The notes beneath the pieces are model-generated. The model made no database searches. It worked only from the letters and a program-made list of their open reading frames with translations, and was not told where the DNA came from. Positions 25,404 to 34,991 of a stretch of DNA of 64,000 nt are shown in pieces. This DNA is from Ohtaekwangia sp966211525. GTDB lineage: Bacteria > Bacteroidota > Bacteroidia > Cytophagales > Cyclobacteriaceae. The translations under genes were made by a program, and so were the position numbers. The stretch lies in contig CBIHOZ010000018.1 of NCBI GenBank assembly GCA_966211525.1, forward strand, positions 1-64,000, given 5' to 3'. Position 1 is the stretch's first letter. Each line of letters opens with the position of its first letter.

Positions 25404-26084
25404 ATGAAAGTTCTTTTGGTAGAAGATGAGCCGAATGTAGTATCGTTTATTCGCAGGGGATTGATTGAAGCCAATCATGAAGTTTCTGTAGCGATGGATG
25501 GCGTTACAGCGTGGCAGATGATCCAGGCAAACACGCCCGATCTGATCATACTCGACATCATGCTGCCTTCCATGAACGGAATCGAATTATGCCGCAAGAT
25601 CCGCGGTCAGCAGATACCAACGTCTATCATCATGTTAACGGCACTGGGAACTTCTGAAAATGTAGTGACGGGCCTGGACTCAGGTGCGGATGACTACATG
25701 ATCAAACCGTTCAAGTTTTCGGAACTGCTGGCACGTATGACTGCCGTTACACGAAGGGCTACCGGCCAGGCTGCACCGGATGTTATTACCATTGACGACC
25801 TTATTATTGATACCCGTGGAAAAACAGTAAAGCGTGGCGATGACCGCATTACGCTTACCGCTAAAGAATATAACCTGCTTGAATTTCTGGCGCGCAATAA
25901 AGGCCGCGTTTTTACACGTATGGAAATACTTGAACGCGTGTGGGATATTAACTTTGACATGAATACCAATGTGGTAGATGTATATATCAATTACCTGCGC
26001 AGAAAAGTAGACAAGCAACGTGACAAAAAACTTATTCAGACAGTGGTTGGAATCGGCTATGTACTACGCGAAGAGGAAGCATAG
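25404..26084 (+). CDS. OmpR/PhoB-family response regulator
   Basis: 226 residues: receiver with EDE (7-9), Asp51 in LIILDIMLP and Lys in DDYMIKPF, followed by a winged-helix domain ending QTVVGIGYVL. It is clearly similar to the regulator at 10085 (same layout and motif spacing), so the two systems are paralogous. The kinase gene follows after 36 bases. The downstream stress protein and bestrophin are plausible but unproven targets. Confidence 0.95.
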   Translation: MKVLLVEDEPNVVSFIRRGLIEANHEVSVAMDGVTAWQMIQANTPDLIILDIMLPSMNGIELCRKIRGQQIPTSIIMLTALGTSENVVTGLDSGADDYMIKPFKFSELLARMTAVTRRATGQAAPDVITIDDLIIDTRGKTVKRGDDRITLTAKEYNLLEFLARNKGRVFTRMEILERVWDINFDMNTNVVDVYINYLRRKVDKQRDKKLIQTVVGIGYVLREEEA

Positions 26085-26120
26085 CCCTATACTATATTTA
26101 CTGCGGTCCAACGCCTGTAC

Positions 26121-27503
26121 ATGACAATCCGTTCCAAAATAGCGCTCGTCTTTACCCTGATGACTGGCACCATCCTGTTGCTGCTCATTGGCTGTGTATA
26201 TATACTCTCTATTCAGCATGCGCATACTATATTTTTCACGCGACTAAAAGTAAGAGCATCGCTGGCAGCTGAAAGTCATTTTGGTGTAACGGAAATCAAC
26301 AGCAGTGTAGTAAAAGAAATACGCGAACGCCACTTGCAGCGATTGCCGCGCGAGAAAGAATATTTTATCTACGATGATTCGCTTTACCTCGAACACGTGC
26401 AACAGCAGGTGCGCGATATACCCGAGTCGTTTATACAAGACTTAAAGCAAAACGGCTTTGCAGAATACAATCGCGGCTTCCTTCATTTCTCCGGAAGTAC
26501 CTATACATCTGCCAACGGTCGTAACTTCGTTATCGCTTCTGCCTACGATGAGACATTCGAAAATCACATCACCTTTCTGCGAAACGTTTTACTGGTTGGC
26601 TTCATGTTCAGTTGCATCATCGTCTTCGCACTCGGGCGTATATTTGCCTCGCGCATCATGCAGCCTATATCCGCTATTGTCTCCAAGGTGCACAATATAA
26701 CTACATCTAACCTCAGTGAGCGCGTACCGAGTGGCAATGGTAAAGATGAACTGTCAGAAATTGCCAACACCTTCAACTCGATGCTGGACCGCCTCGAGAC
26801 AACCTTTGAGCTGCAACGCAATTTTATCAGCAATGCATCGCACGAACTTCGCACACCACTAACTTCTATTCTCGGAGAAGCCGAAGTTATTCAGCAGGCA
26901 CCGCGCTCGAACGAAGACTATTTGAAGTCGATCGGCATCATGCACCACGAAGCGTTGAAGCTGGAAGAAGTTACATCCAGTTTATTACGACTCTCACAGA
27001 TCAGTTACGAAGGTAAAAAACAAAAGATAGAGCCGCTGCAGCTGGACGAGTTGCTGATGAGCATCAAGATAAATTTCGACAAACGCATGCCGGGCAACCA
27101 TGTAAAGATTATGGTGCAACCGGCAGAAGACAATCCGGAGATATATACCTTTATGTGCTCGGATATATGGATGGAACTCGCATTCACCAATATCATTCAG
27201 AACAGCATCAAGTATTCTGACAATAAAGAAGTGCTGGTTACACTATCGTTCAGCAAAAGCGATTTCTTCATCAACATTTCCGATTATGGTATTGGCATTC
27301 CGGAGAAAGATCTGGAACATATTTACGAACCGTTCTTCCGTGCGAGCAATACTTCAAAATATACCGGGTATGGTATAGGCCTGCCGTTGGCTTCACGCAT
27401 CATCCGTTTGCATGGCGGAAAAATGAAAGTACACTCACGCCCGAACGAAGGCACAAAAGTTTTTGTCCAATTCCCGCAGAACATGAGATTAAGAACAGAT
27501 TAA
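26121..27503 (+). CDS. Sensor histidine kinase
   Basis: 460 residues: membrane helices about 8-31 and 153-174, periplasmic sensor of about 120 residues with no recognised fold, HAMP (176-228), HisKA with His241 in NASHELRTPLTS, and ATPase with N box (IIQNSIKYSDN), DYGIGIPEKD and GYGIGLPLAS. Partner of the upstream regulator and paralogue of the kinase at 10789. Confidence 0.95.
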   Translation: MTIRSKIALVFTLMTGTILLLLIGCVYILSIQHAHTIFFTRLKVRASLAAESHFGVTEINSSVVKEIRERHLQRLPREKEYFIYDDSLYLEHVQQQVRDIPESFIQDLKQNGFAEYNRGFLHFSGSTYTSANGRNFVIASAYDETFENHITFLRNVLLVGFMFSCIIVFALGRIFASRIMQPISAIVSKVHNITTSNLSERVPSGNGKDELSEIANTFNSMLDRLETTFELQRNFISNASHELRTPLTSILGEAEVIQQAPRSNEDYLKSIGIMHHEALKLEEVTSSLLRLSQISYEGKKQKIEPLQLDELLMSIKINFDKRMPGNHVKIMVQPAEDNPEIYTFMCSDIWMELAFTNIIQNSIKYSDNKEVLVTLSFSKSDFFINISDYGIGIPEKDLEHIYEPFFRASNTSKYTGYGIGLPLASRIIRLHGGKMKVHSRPNEGTKVFVQFPQNMRLRTD

Positions 27504-27589
27504 AAGAATTCTTATCACATTTTAATCTCGCCTTAAAAGCCCCCTAATAACCGCACCGTTCTTTTGTATCGTACCTAAAAGACACGGTT

Positions 27590-28258
27590 ATGAAAAATAT
27601 ACTGATTCCGACAACATTTGAAGCTGACACGCTGCAGGCTATGAAAATGGCTGCGTACATGACTGAAAACAAAGGTCGTATTGTACTCATCAGCAGTTCT
27701 GAAATTTCTGATTCCATTACGGAGCTCTTGTTCCTTTCCGCTAAAGATCATGTAAACACAACCAAGCGCGATGCACTGCGCACAGCCTGGAAAGAATACA
27801 GAATTGAAAATAACATTTCGATGGTGGCGGAAGAACATCACCAGTTTGGTATGTCGCGCCCGGTAATGCAAAAATTACTGGAAGGATTTGAAGCAGATAT
27901 AATTATAGCGCCTCCTTCTATTCAGCAAAGCAAACAGTATATACATAAGCTGTTTTTGAAATTGCTGCATAAAAGTGATTGTCCGCTGATGTTGCTACCG
28001 GAGAAAGAACAAGCCAGCGAAACGATACAGCGCGCACTCTTCCTGGACGAACGCACGCAACCCCTATCGGCATCGCTCCAGCAACTTCCGTTTCATGTTA
28101 TCCACCAGTCCATGATACAGGAACACAAGCACCAACCCCTCAACGCACTGGTTGATCAGCTGAATGTTGATCTCATTGTACAGGCGAAACGAAACGATGA
28201 GACTGCCGGTGAGTATGTAGATGTTAGTCATCTTGGACTACCGATACTAACGGTATAA
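27590..28258 (+). CDS. Universal-stress-protein-like protein
   Basis: 222 residues with the UspA-type start MKNILIPTTFEADTLQAMKMAAYM and an ADIIIAPPSI segment followed by LLHKSDCPLMLLP, matching beta-4/beta-5 of UspA. The typical ATP-binding G-2x-G-9x-G(S/T) motif is not evident, so nucleotide binding is doubtful. The C-terminal third looks like a degenerate second Usp unit. It lies between the kinase and the bestrophin gene, probably co-transcribed with the latter (37-base gap). Confidence 0.75.
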   Translation: MKNILIPTTFEADTLQAMKMAAYMTENKGRIVLISSSEISDSITELLFLSAKDHVNTTKRDALRTAWKEYRIENNISMVAEEHHQFGMSRPVMQKLLEGFEADIIIAPPSIQQSKQYIHKLFLKLLHKSDCPLMLLPEKEQASETIQRALFLDERTQPLSASLQQLPFHVIHQSMIQEHKHQPLNALVDQLNVDLIVQAKRNDETAGEYVDVSHLGLPILTV

Positions 28259-28295
28259 TTGATATATATAGTGTTATTAAACGAAAGGAACGATT

Positions 28296-29222
28296 ATGTT
28301 ATTAAAGAAAAATATACCATGGACGTATATATTGGGGAAGATCCGGTGGGAAATTACGGCTGTGGCGTTGTATGCTATAGCCTTCGGGTTGTGGCATGAA
28401 GATCTGAACCTGCATCACATAACCATTCCGCTCAGTATACCGGCTATTATCGGTACTATCATTTCATTACTGCTTGCCTTCCGTTCGAACCAGGCGTACG
28501 ATCGCTGGTGGGAAGCACGCATTATATGGGGTGCTATTGTAAATGATTCAAGAACACTGATCCGCCAGGTACAATCGTTCATCAACGATCCGGAGTTCTC
28601 CGTAAGTGTAAGTAAAATTACCGAGAACTTTACCAAGCGCCAGATCTTCTGGAATTATAGTCTCGGACAAATGTTGCGTGGGCAGGATCCGTTGAAGAAT
28701 GCTGAACAGTATCTTTCCCGGGAGGATTTAAAATTTGTACGCAACCACATGCATGTACCCAATGCGTTGTTGATGCTGCACAACCGCGATCTTAAATATA
28801 TGCTTGAAGAAGGCTTACTCAATCCTTTTCAACAGGTGGAAATCGACAGGACGATAACGCGTTTGTGCGATGCCATGGGTAAGTGTGAACGCATCAAGAA
28901 CACGGTATTTCCTACTACGTACAGTCTATATATAAATTTTGCGCTATACCTATTCATTGTACTGCTGCCATTCGGACTTACAGAACATCTCGGTAGTATA
29001 CTGGTATTGCTGGTGATACTCATCTCGGCTTCGTTTCTGCTGGTTGAAAAGATGGCGATCCATTTACAGGATCCGTTCGAGAACAAAGCTACGGATACAC
29101 CGATGACAACGCTGGCCCGTAATATCGAAAAAGATCTCCGTGAAATGATCCGTGACTACGAGTATGTAAAGGCAAATGCCAACCATACGAAAGTTGTGAA
29201 AGACAATTTTTATATGCTGTAA
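28296..29222 (+). CDS. Bestrophin-family anion channel
   Basis: 308 residues, four membrane helices in the bestrophin order. Family signatures: LLLAFRSNQAYDRWWEARIIWG in the second helix region, the long cytosolic helical part, and DPFENKATDTPM near the end, which matches the conserved DPFG/E-ND-type loop. Bacterial bestrophins are pentameric ion channels (chloride or cation). Downstream of a stress-protein-like gene and a two-component system, which suggests a role in osmotic or ionic response, by inference only. Confidence 0.93.
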   Translation: MLLKKNIPWTYILGKIRWEITAVALYAIAFGLWHEDLNLHHITIPLSIPAIIGTIISLLLAFRSNQAYDRWWEARIIWGAIVNDSRTLIRQVQSFINDPEFSVSVSKITENFTKRQIFWNYSLGQMLRGQDPLKNAEQYLSREDLKFVRNHMHVPNALLMLHNRDLKYMLEEGLLNPFQQVEIDRTITRLCDAMGKCERIKNTVFPTTYSLYINFALYLFIVLLPFGLTEHLGSILVLLVILISASFLLVEKMAIHLQDPFENKATDTPMTTLARNIEKDLREMIRDYEYVKANANHTKVVKDNFYML

Positions 29223-29229
29223 TATTGTG

Positions 29230-29427
29230 TCACTGGTATAATTCCAGCAGGCGCTTCCGCTGATACGCTACAGTATCTTTCATGCGGACAAGTTTACCCT
29301 TGGCAGCATTCAGTTTTATTTGTGTTCGGTGAAGCTGAGCGTTCTTACGTTTCAGCTTCTCCTGCAACACAGCAATTACAAGCAGTAAGTTTTCTTTATC
29401 AAGGTCCGACAGGTTATCAATCTTCAT
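29230..29427 (-). CDS. Small coiled-coil protein, unknown function
   Basis: 65 residues, highly charged (many Lys, Leu, Gln), predicted as one long helix/coiled coil from about residue 8 to the end. No domain recognised. It starts 16 bases after the stop of the retropepsin-like gene, so the two are probably one transcription unit. The reading frame is short but its composition is that of a real small protein. Confidence 0.6.
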   Translation of the reverse strand: MKIDNLSDLDKENLLLVIAVLQEKLKRKNAQLHRTQIKLNAAKGKLVRMKDTVAYQRKRLLELYQ

Positions 29428-29443
29428 AGGAACTTTTGAAACG

Positions 29444-29965
29444 TTAGAAAGAAATTGTCTTATCCATAAAATTTATACGCATGCTATAGCGGTTCATCAG
29501 GTCGGCACCGAGTATACCAGCCAGTCTTATATTCTCATTCTTCTGTAATATATAGGCAAAGTCCTGCATGTTCTTACTCCTGAAGTTGCCGTACTTGATT
29601 GCCATATCGCCAATCTCAATGGTGCATGTATTTACCCTGCCGGTGGGTGCACTTCCGTTAAAGCCCAGCACTTCCGTTGTTGCATATACATCTGCATTCA
29701 TCACCGTAAATCCATAGTAAGAAGCTTCTGCTTCGTTGAGTATCGATACAGACGCACCGGTATCAACAATGAAATGCGCGAGCTTGCCATTGAGGCGTGT
29801 TCTGATCACCGGTATCTTTCCTACCGTATAGAAGTTAACCGAGCGAACATACGATTCACGTTGTGCCGTATGCACCGGAGCACATGACCATAATACCGAC
29901 AGCAGCAGCGCGACCTGCATAACACTACGATATATATTTCGGGGGATGGTAAATTTGTTAATCAT
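29444..29965 (-). CDS. Retropepsin-like aspartic protease, lipoprotein
   Basis: 173 residues. Signal peptide with lipobox LWSC (Cys28). The body has the single-copy aspartic protease signature FIVDTGASVSILN (catalytic Asp68 in DTGAS), a flap-like region, and the ILGADLMNRYSMRINF block that corresponds to the hydrophobic-hydrophobic-Gly motif. One copy means it acts as a dimer, like retropepsins. Bacterial members include SpoIIGA-independent and perP-like proteases with few known substrates. Located in the envelope. Confidence 0.88.
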   Translation of the reverse strand: MINKFTIPRNIYRSVMQVALLLSVLWSCAPVHTAQRESYVRSVNFYTVGKIPVIRTRLNGKLAHFIVDTGASVSILNEAEASYYGFTVMNADVYATTEVLGFNGSAPTGRVNTCTIEIGDMAIKYGNFRSKNMQDFAYILQKNENIRLAGILGADLMNRYSMRINFMDKTISF

Positions 29966-30152
29966 GTATCAAACATGACCACTTTTTTTATACCGTGCCG
30001 GTTTATTAGATCACCGCTTTATACCAGCCGGCACTTGTCTTTGTAATCGTATCAGACGTTTTTGTCAGTCGGTATTGGTTGTTAGTGAGGTACACGCGTT
30101 GTTTGTCTAAAAAGAAACGTATTTAACAAAAAATTAACGTACTTCAGACTAT

Positions 30153-31313
30153 ATGTACAGCGGCAATGCAACCAGGCAAAAACGAAATCCGTTTGAAGCG
30201 GCCATCAGCCCTTCACTGCTGTTGCAGAGTCGCATTACCTTTCATGCAATCTTCTGGCTATGTCTCATTGCCTACGAAGGTCTCATCTCCGGCATGGTAG
30301 ATGATCAGTATTTGCAGCGTATCACGATATCGTTTATAGAGTTGCCTATGAAAATCATGGCAACATACTTCACCCTCTATGTGCTGATTGATAAACTGCT
30401 GATCCGTAAGAAGTATAGTATGTTCGTGATGTCGTTCCTGTTATCGATGATCGCGTTCGGTATACTGGCGCGTACGGTGGCGTATCATACTATATATCCA
30501 CTTTACTGGCCGCAGGCTACCACGGTCCCCCTACTGTTCTTTCCTAAAATACTGATCGGAATTTTCAGTATATATTCAGTAGTTGCCATCGTGGCTTCGT
30601 TTCACCTGATGAAGCATTGGTACCGGCACCAGCAGGCCTCGCTGTATTTACAGCGCACAGCACAACAATTGGAAAAAGAAAAACTAGAAGCCGAACTGAA
30701 GTTACTCAAGTCGCAGATCAACCCGCACTTCCTGTTCAACACCCTCAACAACCTCTACGCGCTAACGCTTCAAAACTCCCACAAAGCTCCGGAGATGGTA
30801 TATAAACTTTCGCAGCTGATGAACTATATGCTGTACGACAGCAACCAGCCCGATGTGCCGTTACAAAAAGAGATACAATATATACAGAACTATATAGCGT
30901 TGGAGAAAGTGCGTTACGACAGTCTCGATGTATCACTGAATGTGTACGATGTACCGGATTCCATTCGTGTAGCCCCCTTGCTGATATTGCCATTTGTGGA
31001 GAATGCCTTCAAGCATGGTGTAAGCAACCAGTTGTCGGGCGGCTGGGTACGTGTCGATATACTCTTGCAGGAAGATATACTGGTATTGAAAGTAGAGAAC
31101 AGTAAGAATACAGCGCTTGAAACGGAGCAGCGATCTGTATCCGGCATCGGCTTGCAAAATGTACGGAAGCGACTTGACCTGATCTACCCGAATCGCTACT
31201 CGCTGCAATCCATGGACGAAGATGAAACGTATCTCTCGATCCTCAGGATCACTCTTTCAGAAACTGAATTACAAAAACAGATTACTATACCCGATCAACT
31301 TGTTGCTGTATGA
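30153..31313 (+). CDS. LytS/YehU-type sensor histidine kinase
   Basis: 386 residues: four membrane helices (about 28-46, 58-80, 90-112, 130-150), a short coiled coil, then the His_kinase domain with His192 in QINPHFLFNTLNNLY and an HATPase with PFVENAFKHG and GIGLQNVRKRL. The stop codon overlaps the start of the LytTR regulator (ATGA). These pairs in Bacteroidota usually sense membrane or quorum-type cues; the signal here is unknown. Confidence 0.95.
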   Translation: MYSGNATRQKRNPFEAAISPSLLLQSRITFHAIFWLCLIAYEGLISGMVDDQYLQRITISFIELPMKIMATYFTLYVLIDKLLIRKKYSMFVMSFLLSMIAFGILARTVAYHTIYPLYWPQATTVPLLFFPKILIGIFSIYSVVAIVASFHLMKHWYRHQQASLYLQRTAQQLEKEKLEAELKLLKSQINPHFLFNTLNNLYALTLQNSHKAPEMVYKLSQLMNYMLYDSNQPDVPLQKEIQYIQNYIALEKVRYDSLDVSLNVYDVPDSIRVAPLLILPFVENAFKHGVSNQLSGGWVRVDILLQEDILVLKVENSKNTALETEQRSVSGIGLQNVRKRLDLIYPNRYSLQSMDEDETYLSILRITLSETELQKQITIPDQLVAV

Positions 31314-32041
31314 TCAAATGCATGATCGTTGATGATGAACCGCTGGCCCGGCAGTTGCTTGAATCGCATGTGCAGCGTGTGAATGGTTTATACCTGGTAA
31401 AAAGTTGCGAGAATGCCATCGAAGCATTTACCACCCTGCAGCAGAAACATATAGACCTGATGTTTCTGGATATACAAATGCCACAGATAACCGGTATAGA
31501 TTTACTGCGCTCGCTGAAAGACAGACCACGCGTTGTGTTGACGACCGCGTACCGTGGGTATGCGTTTGATGCATACGACCTGGATGTGATCGATTACCTG
31601 TTGAAGCCTATATCATTCGAACGCTTCCTCCGCGGCATCAGCAAAGTATACCAGTTAAAGCACCCGGTGGAATCGTATACCGACAACGACCAGACAGCTC
31701 CTGTAAAGTCATTCGAAGACGCCTATATATACTTCCGGGAAGATCGTGAGATGGTAAAGGTATATCTGAACGACATCCTTTACATTGAAAGCCTGCGCGA
31801 TTATGTACGCGTTAAGACAACGCAGCGGCAGGTTATTACTTACCAGAAGATAAGTTACCTGGAACAGAAACTTCCGGAAGGTAAATTTGTTCGCATACAC
31901 CGTTCCTTTATTATACCGGTGGATAAAGTAACTTCATTTACCGCTACAACCGCGCGCGTAGGAGCCGTGGATATACCGATCGGGCGAAACTTTAAAAATG
32001 AAGCATTGAAAATTCTGAATAAAAACAACGTACTTCTCTGA
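31310..32041 (+). CDS. LytTR-family response regulator
   Basis: 243 residues: receiver with DDE (8-10) and Asp54 in MFLDIQMP, Lys in DYLLKPI, then a LytTR DNA-binding domain (about 135-240) with ILYIESLRDYVRV, LEQKLPEGKFVRIHRSFIIP and IPIGRNF. Translated with the upstream kinase through a 4-base overlap. Confidence 0.96.
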   Translation: MIKCMIVDDEPLARQLLESHVQRVNGLYLVKSCENAIEAFTTLQQKHIDLMFLDIQMPQITGIDLLRSLKDRPRVVLTTAYRGYAFDAYDLDVIDYLLKPISFERFLRGISKVYQLKHPVESYTDNDQTAPVKSFEDAYIYFREDREMVKVYLNDILYIESLRDYVRVKTTQRQVITYQKISYLEQKLPEGKFVRIHRSFIIPVDKVTSFTATTARVGAVDIPIGRNFKNEALKILNKNNVLL

Positions 32042-32131
32042 AATTCGCTGTGCTCAATTATTTCAACGACAAATATTGTATACAACCTTTGAGTAGTTAA
32101 ACGGCAGCAAATCAAGTGCTTCTATGGTATA

Positions 32132-32167
32132 AGTTCAGCGAAACTACCGGGGCAGTCTCGCTGAACA
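32132..32167. terminator. Hairpin between convergent genes
   Basis: AGTTCAGCGA pairs with TCGCTGAAC over a 16-base loop between the LytTR gene and the minus-strand Ig-like lipoprotein gene. T-run poor. Confidence 0.4.
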
Positions 32168-32175
32168 ATACTGTA

Positions 32176-33741
32176 TTAATTTATCAGGAGATGCATCGCT
32201 TTTTTGTTCGAAGCCATTCTGCCTCCACTTGATGCTTCACGATAGGTAACATCAATATAGTTCTTCCCAGCTATATAAAATTCATTTACGCCATAGGTTG
32301 ACGTTGTAATAAAATTAATCAGGTCGCTATAGTTAGTTATACCGGCCACGTCCTCAATCGCATAGTAGACAGGACTTCCAAAAGCAGGCAGCTTAAAGTC
32401 TTTAAGTTGTTCAGGCAATTCTATAGACGGAACGACCCCGGTTTCTTTTGGAAGCAGCAGAATCCAGCGGGCATCTTCATATTCTATACCCGCCATCATA
32501 AATTTAAAGTCACCGCTTGCAGAGTAGTTTAATTTATCGTTGGCAAAGCTGAATGTCACATTACTTTCCGGCAACTTCACTTCCGACAGTATCTGGGTTG
32601 ATCCCTGCTCATAGTCGTAGTCATCAGTTGTTACAAATATCTTAGAGTAATATGACGGAAACGCAGTACCCGGATAATAATAATCAAGTTTCGTGTTACC
32701 TGCATTACTTGTATAGCGGCCGGTCGCATAACCTATATCAAATGAATTACTTTTCGTGTAGGCATTCATTTGCAAACTGGTATAAGAAGTCGTGTTCTGC
32801 GGTAATTCAAGGGTAACTTTTGTAAGGGGTGTAGTTACTTTGCTCAGATCTACGGCCGTTGTTGCACCAGCAGTAATGCCAGTAAAAATTCCATAAGCCG
32901 GAGCCTTTGATTCATTTGCATAGGACCGAACTACATACAGGTTGCTTGGACTCTCATGAAGGCGCACTTTTGGATTTTCCTCGTTAGGACTAGTCCCATC
33001 ACCATTGGACACCGCGTAGTAAGAGGCTTTATCATCACCGTTTGAGAACGTCAGCGTTGCATTACCGGCATACGTTTCATTGTCGCCTTTTTCCATCACC
33101 AACACCCATTTTGTACCGCGCTTCACCTGCAGGTACGTTACAATTCTATTTTCCTCAGAGTTCGTACGAATTACAACTTCCGATAAAAAGAACTGATCAC
33201 CTTTAAACTCTCTGTTGGTCAAGGTATAGCTTTTACCATTTTCATATTCGGTCGATGCAATTACCTTCCCGTTCTCGTCGGAAAGGAACACAAAACCGCG
33301 CTCGCTATAGTTTTCCTCTGCCCACAGCTTGTTGGCAGGTACATCAAAGCTTACCAGTATATTTTTAACGTTTACAGATATTTGCTGCTCTGTACTGTTA
33401 CCCGTTTTATCAAAAGCAATGATCTTAACGGTATGCACTCCATCCTTCAGGCTGTGGGTATTCCATAAGTAAGCAAAAGGAGGTTGCGTTAAGGTTGTTA
33501 CCAATGTACCATCTATATATACCTCAAGCTTTTCGATGTCTTTTTCATCATCGGCACTAACAGCAATCGATACGGTATCCGAAACGTCAGCGTTGCTTGT
33601 AATACCCGCCAGGGTAACCTGCGGACCGGAAACATCGGGAGATTCTTCATTACTATCACTACAAGAGGCGCATAGTATAGTCGCGATAAATAACAGGAAA
33701 ATTGCTTTTACCTGTAACACTTTTTTAAACGGTACAAACAT
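32176..33741 (-). CDS. Ig-like domain lipoprotein (paralogue 1)
   Basis: 521 residues from the ATG at 33739-33741 (MFVPFKKVLQ); the longer frame upstream has no signal peptide in front and is rejected. Lipobox CASC (Cys27). Residues about 42-127 form a bacterial Ig-like domain (Big_9 type: SDTVSIAVSADDEKDIEKLEVYIDG to HTVKIIAFDKTGN), followed by a beta-rich region of unknown fold (SERGFVFLSDENGKVIAS to a YPGTAFPSYYS motif). Clear paralogue at 52884-54458, sharing the N-terminal PFKKVL, Cys27 and most blocks. Likely surface-exposed; function unknown. Confidence 0.85.
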   Translation of the reverse strand: MFVPFKKVLQVKAIFLLFIATILCASCSDSNEESPDVSGPQVTLAGITSNADVSDTVSIAVSADDEKDIEKLEVYIDGTLVTTLTQPPFAYLWNTHSLKDGVHTVKIIAFDKTGNSTEQQISVNVKNILVSFDVPANKLWAEENYSERGFVFLSDENGKVIASTEYENGKSYTLTNREFKGDQFFLSEVVIRTNSEENRIVTYLQVKRGTKWVLVMEKGDNETYAGNATLTFSNGDDKASYYAVSNGDGTSPNEENPKVRLHESPSNLYVVRSYANESKAPAYGIFTGITAGATTAVDLSKVTTPLTKVTLELPQNTTSYTSLQMNAYTKSNSFDIGYATGRYTSNAGNTKLDYYYPGTAFPSYYSKIFVTTDDYDYEQGSTQILSEVKLPESNVTFSFANDKLNYSASGDFKFMMAGIEYEDARWILLLPKETGVVPSIELPEQLKDFKLPAFGSPVYYAIEDVAGITNYSDLINFITTSTYGVNEFYIAGKNYIDVTYREASSGGRMASNKKAMHLLIN

Positions 33742-34426
33742 TATTATTATGATTTGGTTATTTGATTCTGCATTCGAAGACATAGTATACGTCTTGCCTT
33801 GTAAAATTATAGTGAATATTCCTTTGATGCCCCGGATGAAATACTGTAGAGTGATTCCGTATTTATACTTAGATTCGCATGAACAAGCAGCCAATGATAC
33901 CCATCAGGTTTTACCTATATATAGTATAAACGCTGATGTTCTGCGCGTTAATGAACCGGGATAATAAGCATTTCCATTCCGGATTTATACATCGAACTGA
34001 CCGATCTATATATGAGTTTAACAGACGCTATATCCAAATAATAGTCTATCAACAATAATATAGTGTGTGCAAAGAAGCTGGCCTCACCGGATTTACATCC
34101 GAAAGAAATTTATTAAAAAAAGCCTGCACGTGTTAGGACATGGATGGTGCCGGTCGAAAGCGTTAAAAAATTTTACATAAAAAAAGAACGCGCATCTCTG
34201 AAATTCCTGCGGCATAAAATCGTTGTTAATACGATTGCAGATGTTAATCATTGAAAATCAGCATGGTATTGCTTTTACGATGGCTTATAAGATCGTATCT
34301 TATAGAAACAGATGCATGGCGTAAAATAATTTACAATTTTATCTTTACTAATTATATTAGTTTCCATAAAATTGTATCGCTAATTTAGTTAGGAAAACAA
34401 AACCCCTCAACCTTACTTTTTTAACT
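33742..34426. other. Long AT-rich gap between divergent genes
   Basis: 685 bases with no convincing gene. It should hold divergent promoters for the Ig-like lipoprotein and the 112-residue protein. Several TATATA runs are present but no TTG-N19-TAnnTTTG match that I trust, and no stable hairpin. Confidence 0.5.
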
Positions 34427-34765
34427 ATGCAAAATATCGTGAATGTTACCACTCCGTGGACGGATGAAAATATTATTGACCTGGTTCGTAAAGTTCGAAA
34501 TGATCTCATCAAGGATTTTCTGGATGAGCGCTTCCTGAAAGACTATATCGCCAATAAATATGGTGTGAAGGAATTGACCGCTGTAAAAATAGAATTCATT
34601 AAACGCGATCTCAAAGAGTTTCTGATTGCCCCGGTAAATACGGAACACTACAGAACTGTAGTTGACCAGATACGTGAGACCAACTCGGCCTCGCTATCAG
34701 AAGGCAATGACGAACTCTTCTATAGCGAGGTCGACCAGATCCTTAAGAAGTATATTTACCAGTAA
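34427..34765 (+). CDS. Hypothetical helical protein
   Basis: 112 residues, cytosolic, rich in Asp, Glu, Lys and Ile, predicted mostly helical (LVRKVRNDLIKDFLDERFLKDYI). No signal peptide, no recognised domain. It is alone, after a long gap. The composition and lack of competing frames support a real gene. Confidence 0.65.
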   Translation: MQNIVNVTTPWTDENIIDLVRKVRNDLIKDFLDERFLKDYIANKYGVKELTAVKIEFIKRDLKEFLIAPVNTEHYRTVVDQIRETNSASLSEGNDELFYSEVDQILKKYIYQ

Positions 34766-34772
34766 TCATTTT

Positions 34773-34862
34773 TTAAGCATATACTATAATCAAACCCAGC
34801 GAGACCCAGGTAATCATCTCGATTAACCATTCGGTCTTACTCATTTTCTTACTCGTTTCCAT
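34773..34862 (-). CDS. Possible 29-residue membrane peptide
   Basis: Reading frame METSKKMSKTEW followed by a hydrophobic helix (LIEMITWVSLGLIIVYA). A GGAG lies 8 bases before the ATG at 34860-34862, better than most ribosome sites in this window. It fills most of the gap between the 112-residue protein (convergent) and hemL. Too short to be sure; it could equally be chance. Confidence 0.4.
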   Translation of the reverse strand: METSKKMSKTEWLIEMITWVSLGLIIVYA

Positions 34863-34921
34863 ACGATCTCCAGTTTTGGTTATGCTTATCATATATGCAT
34901 TCTTATGCCTGTATAAGAAGC

Positions 34922-34953
34922 AAAAAAAACAGGCTTATTAAAAGCCTGTTTCA
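34922..34953 (-). terminator. Terminator of hemL
   Basis: AAACAGGCTT / AAGCCTGTTT stem with a short AT loop, then eight T on the minus strand. Confidence 0.88.
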
Positions 34954-34991
34954 TGATGTTTGTGGAGTTATATGGACAGTTTACCGACAAA

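Noticed and set aside
30000..30030. TGCCGG/CCGGCA inverted repeat upstream of the LytS gene
   Set aside because: Short stem and large AT-rich loop; no T-run and no second copy to support an operator.
32176..33894. 51-residue extension of the first Ig-like lipoprotein
   Set aside because: It would bury the signal peptide; the paralogue starts at the equivalent MxxPFKKVL.
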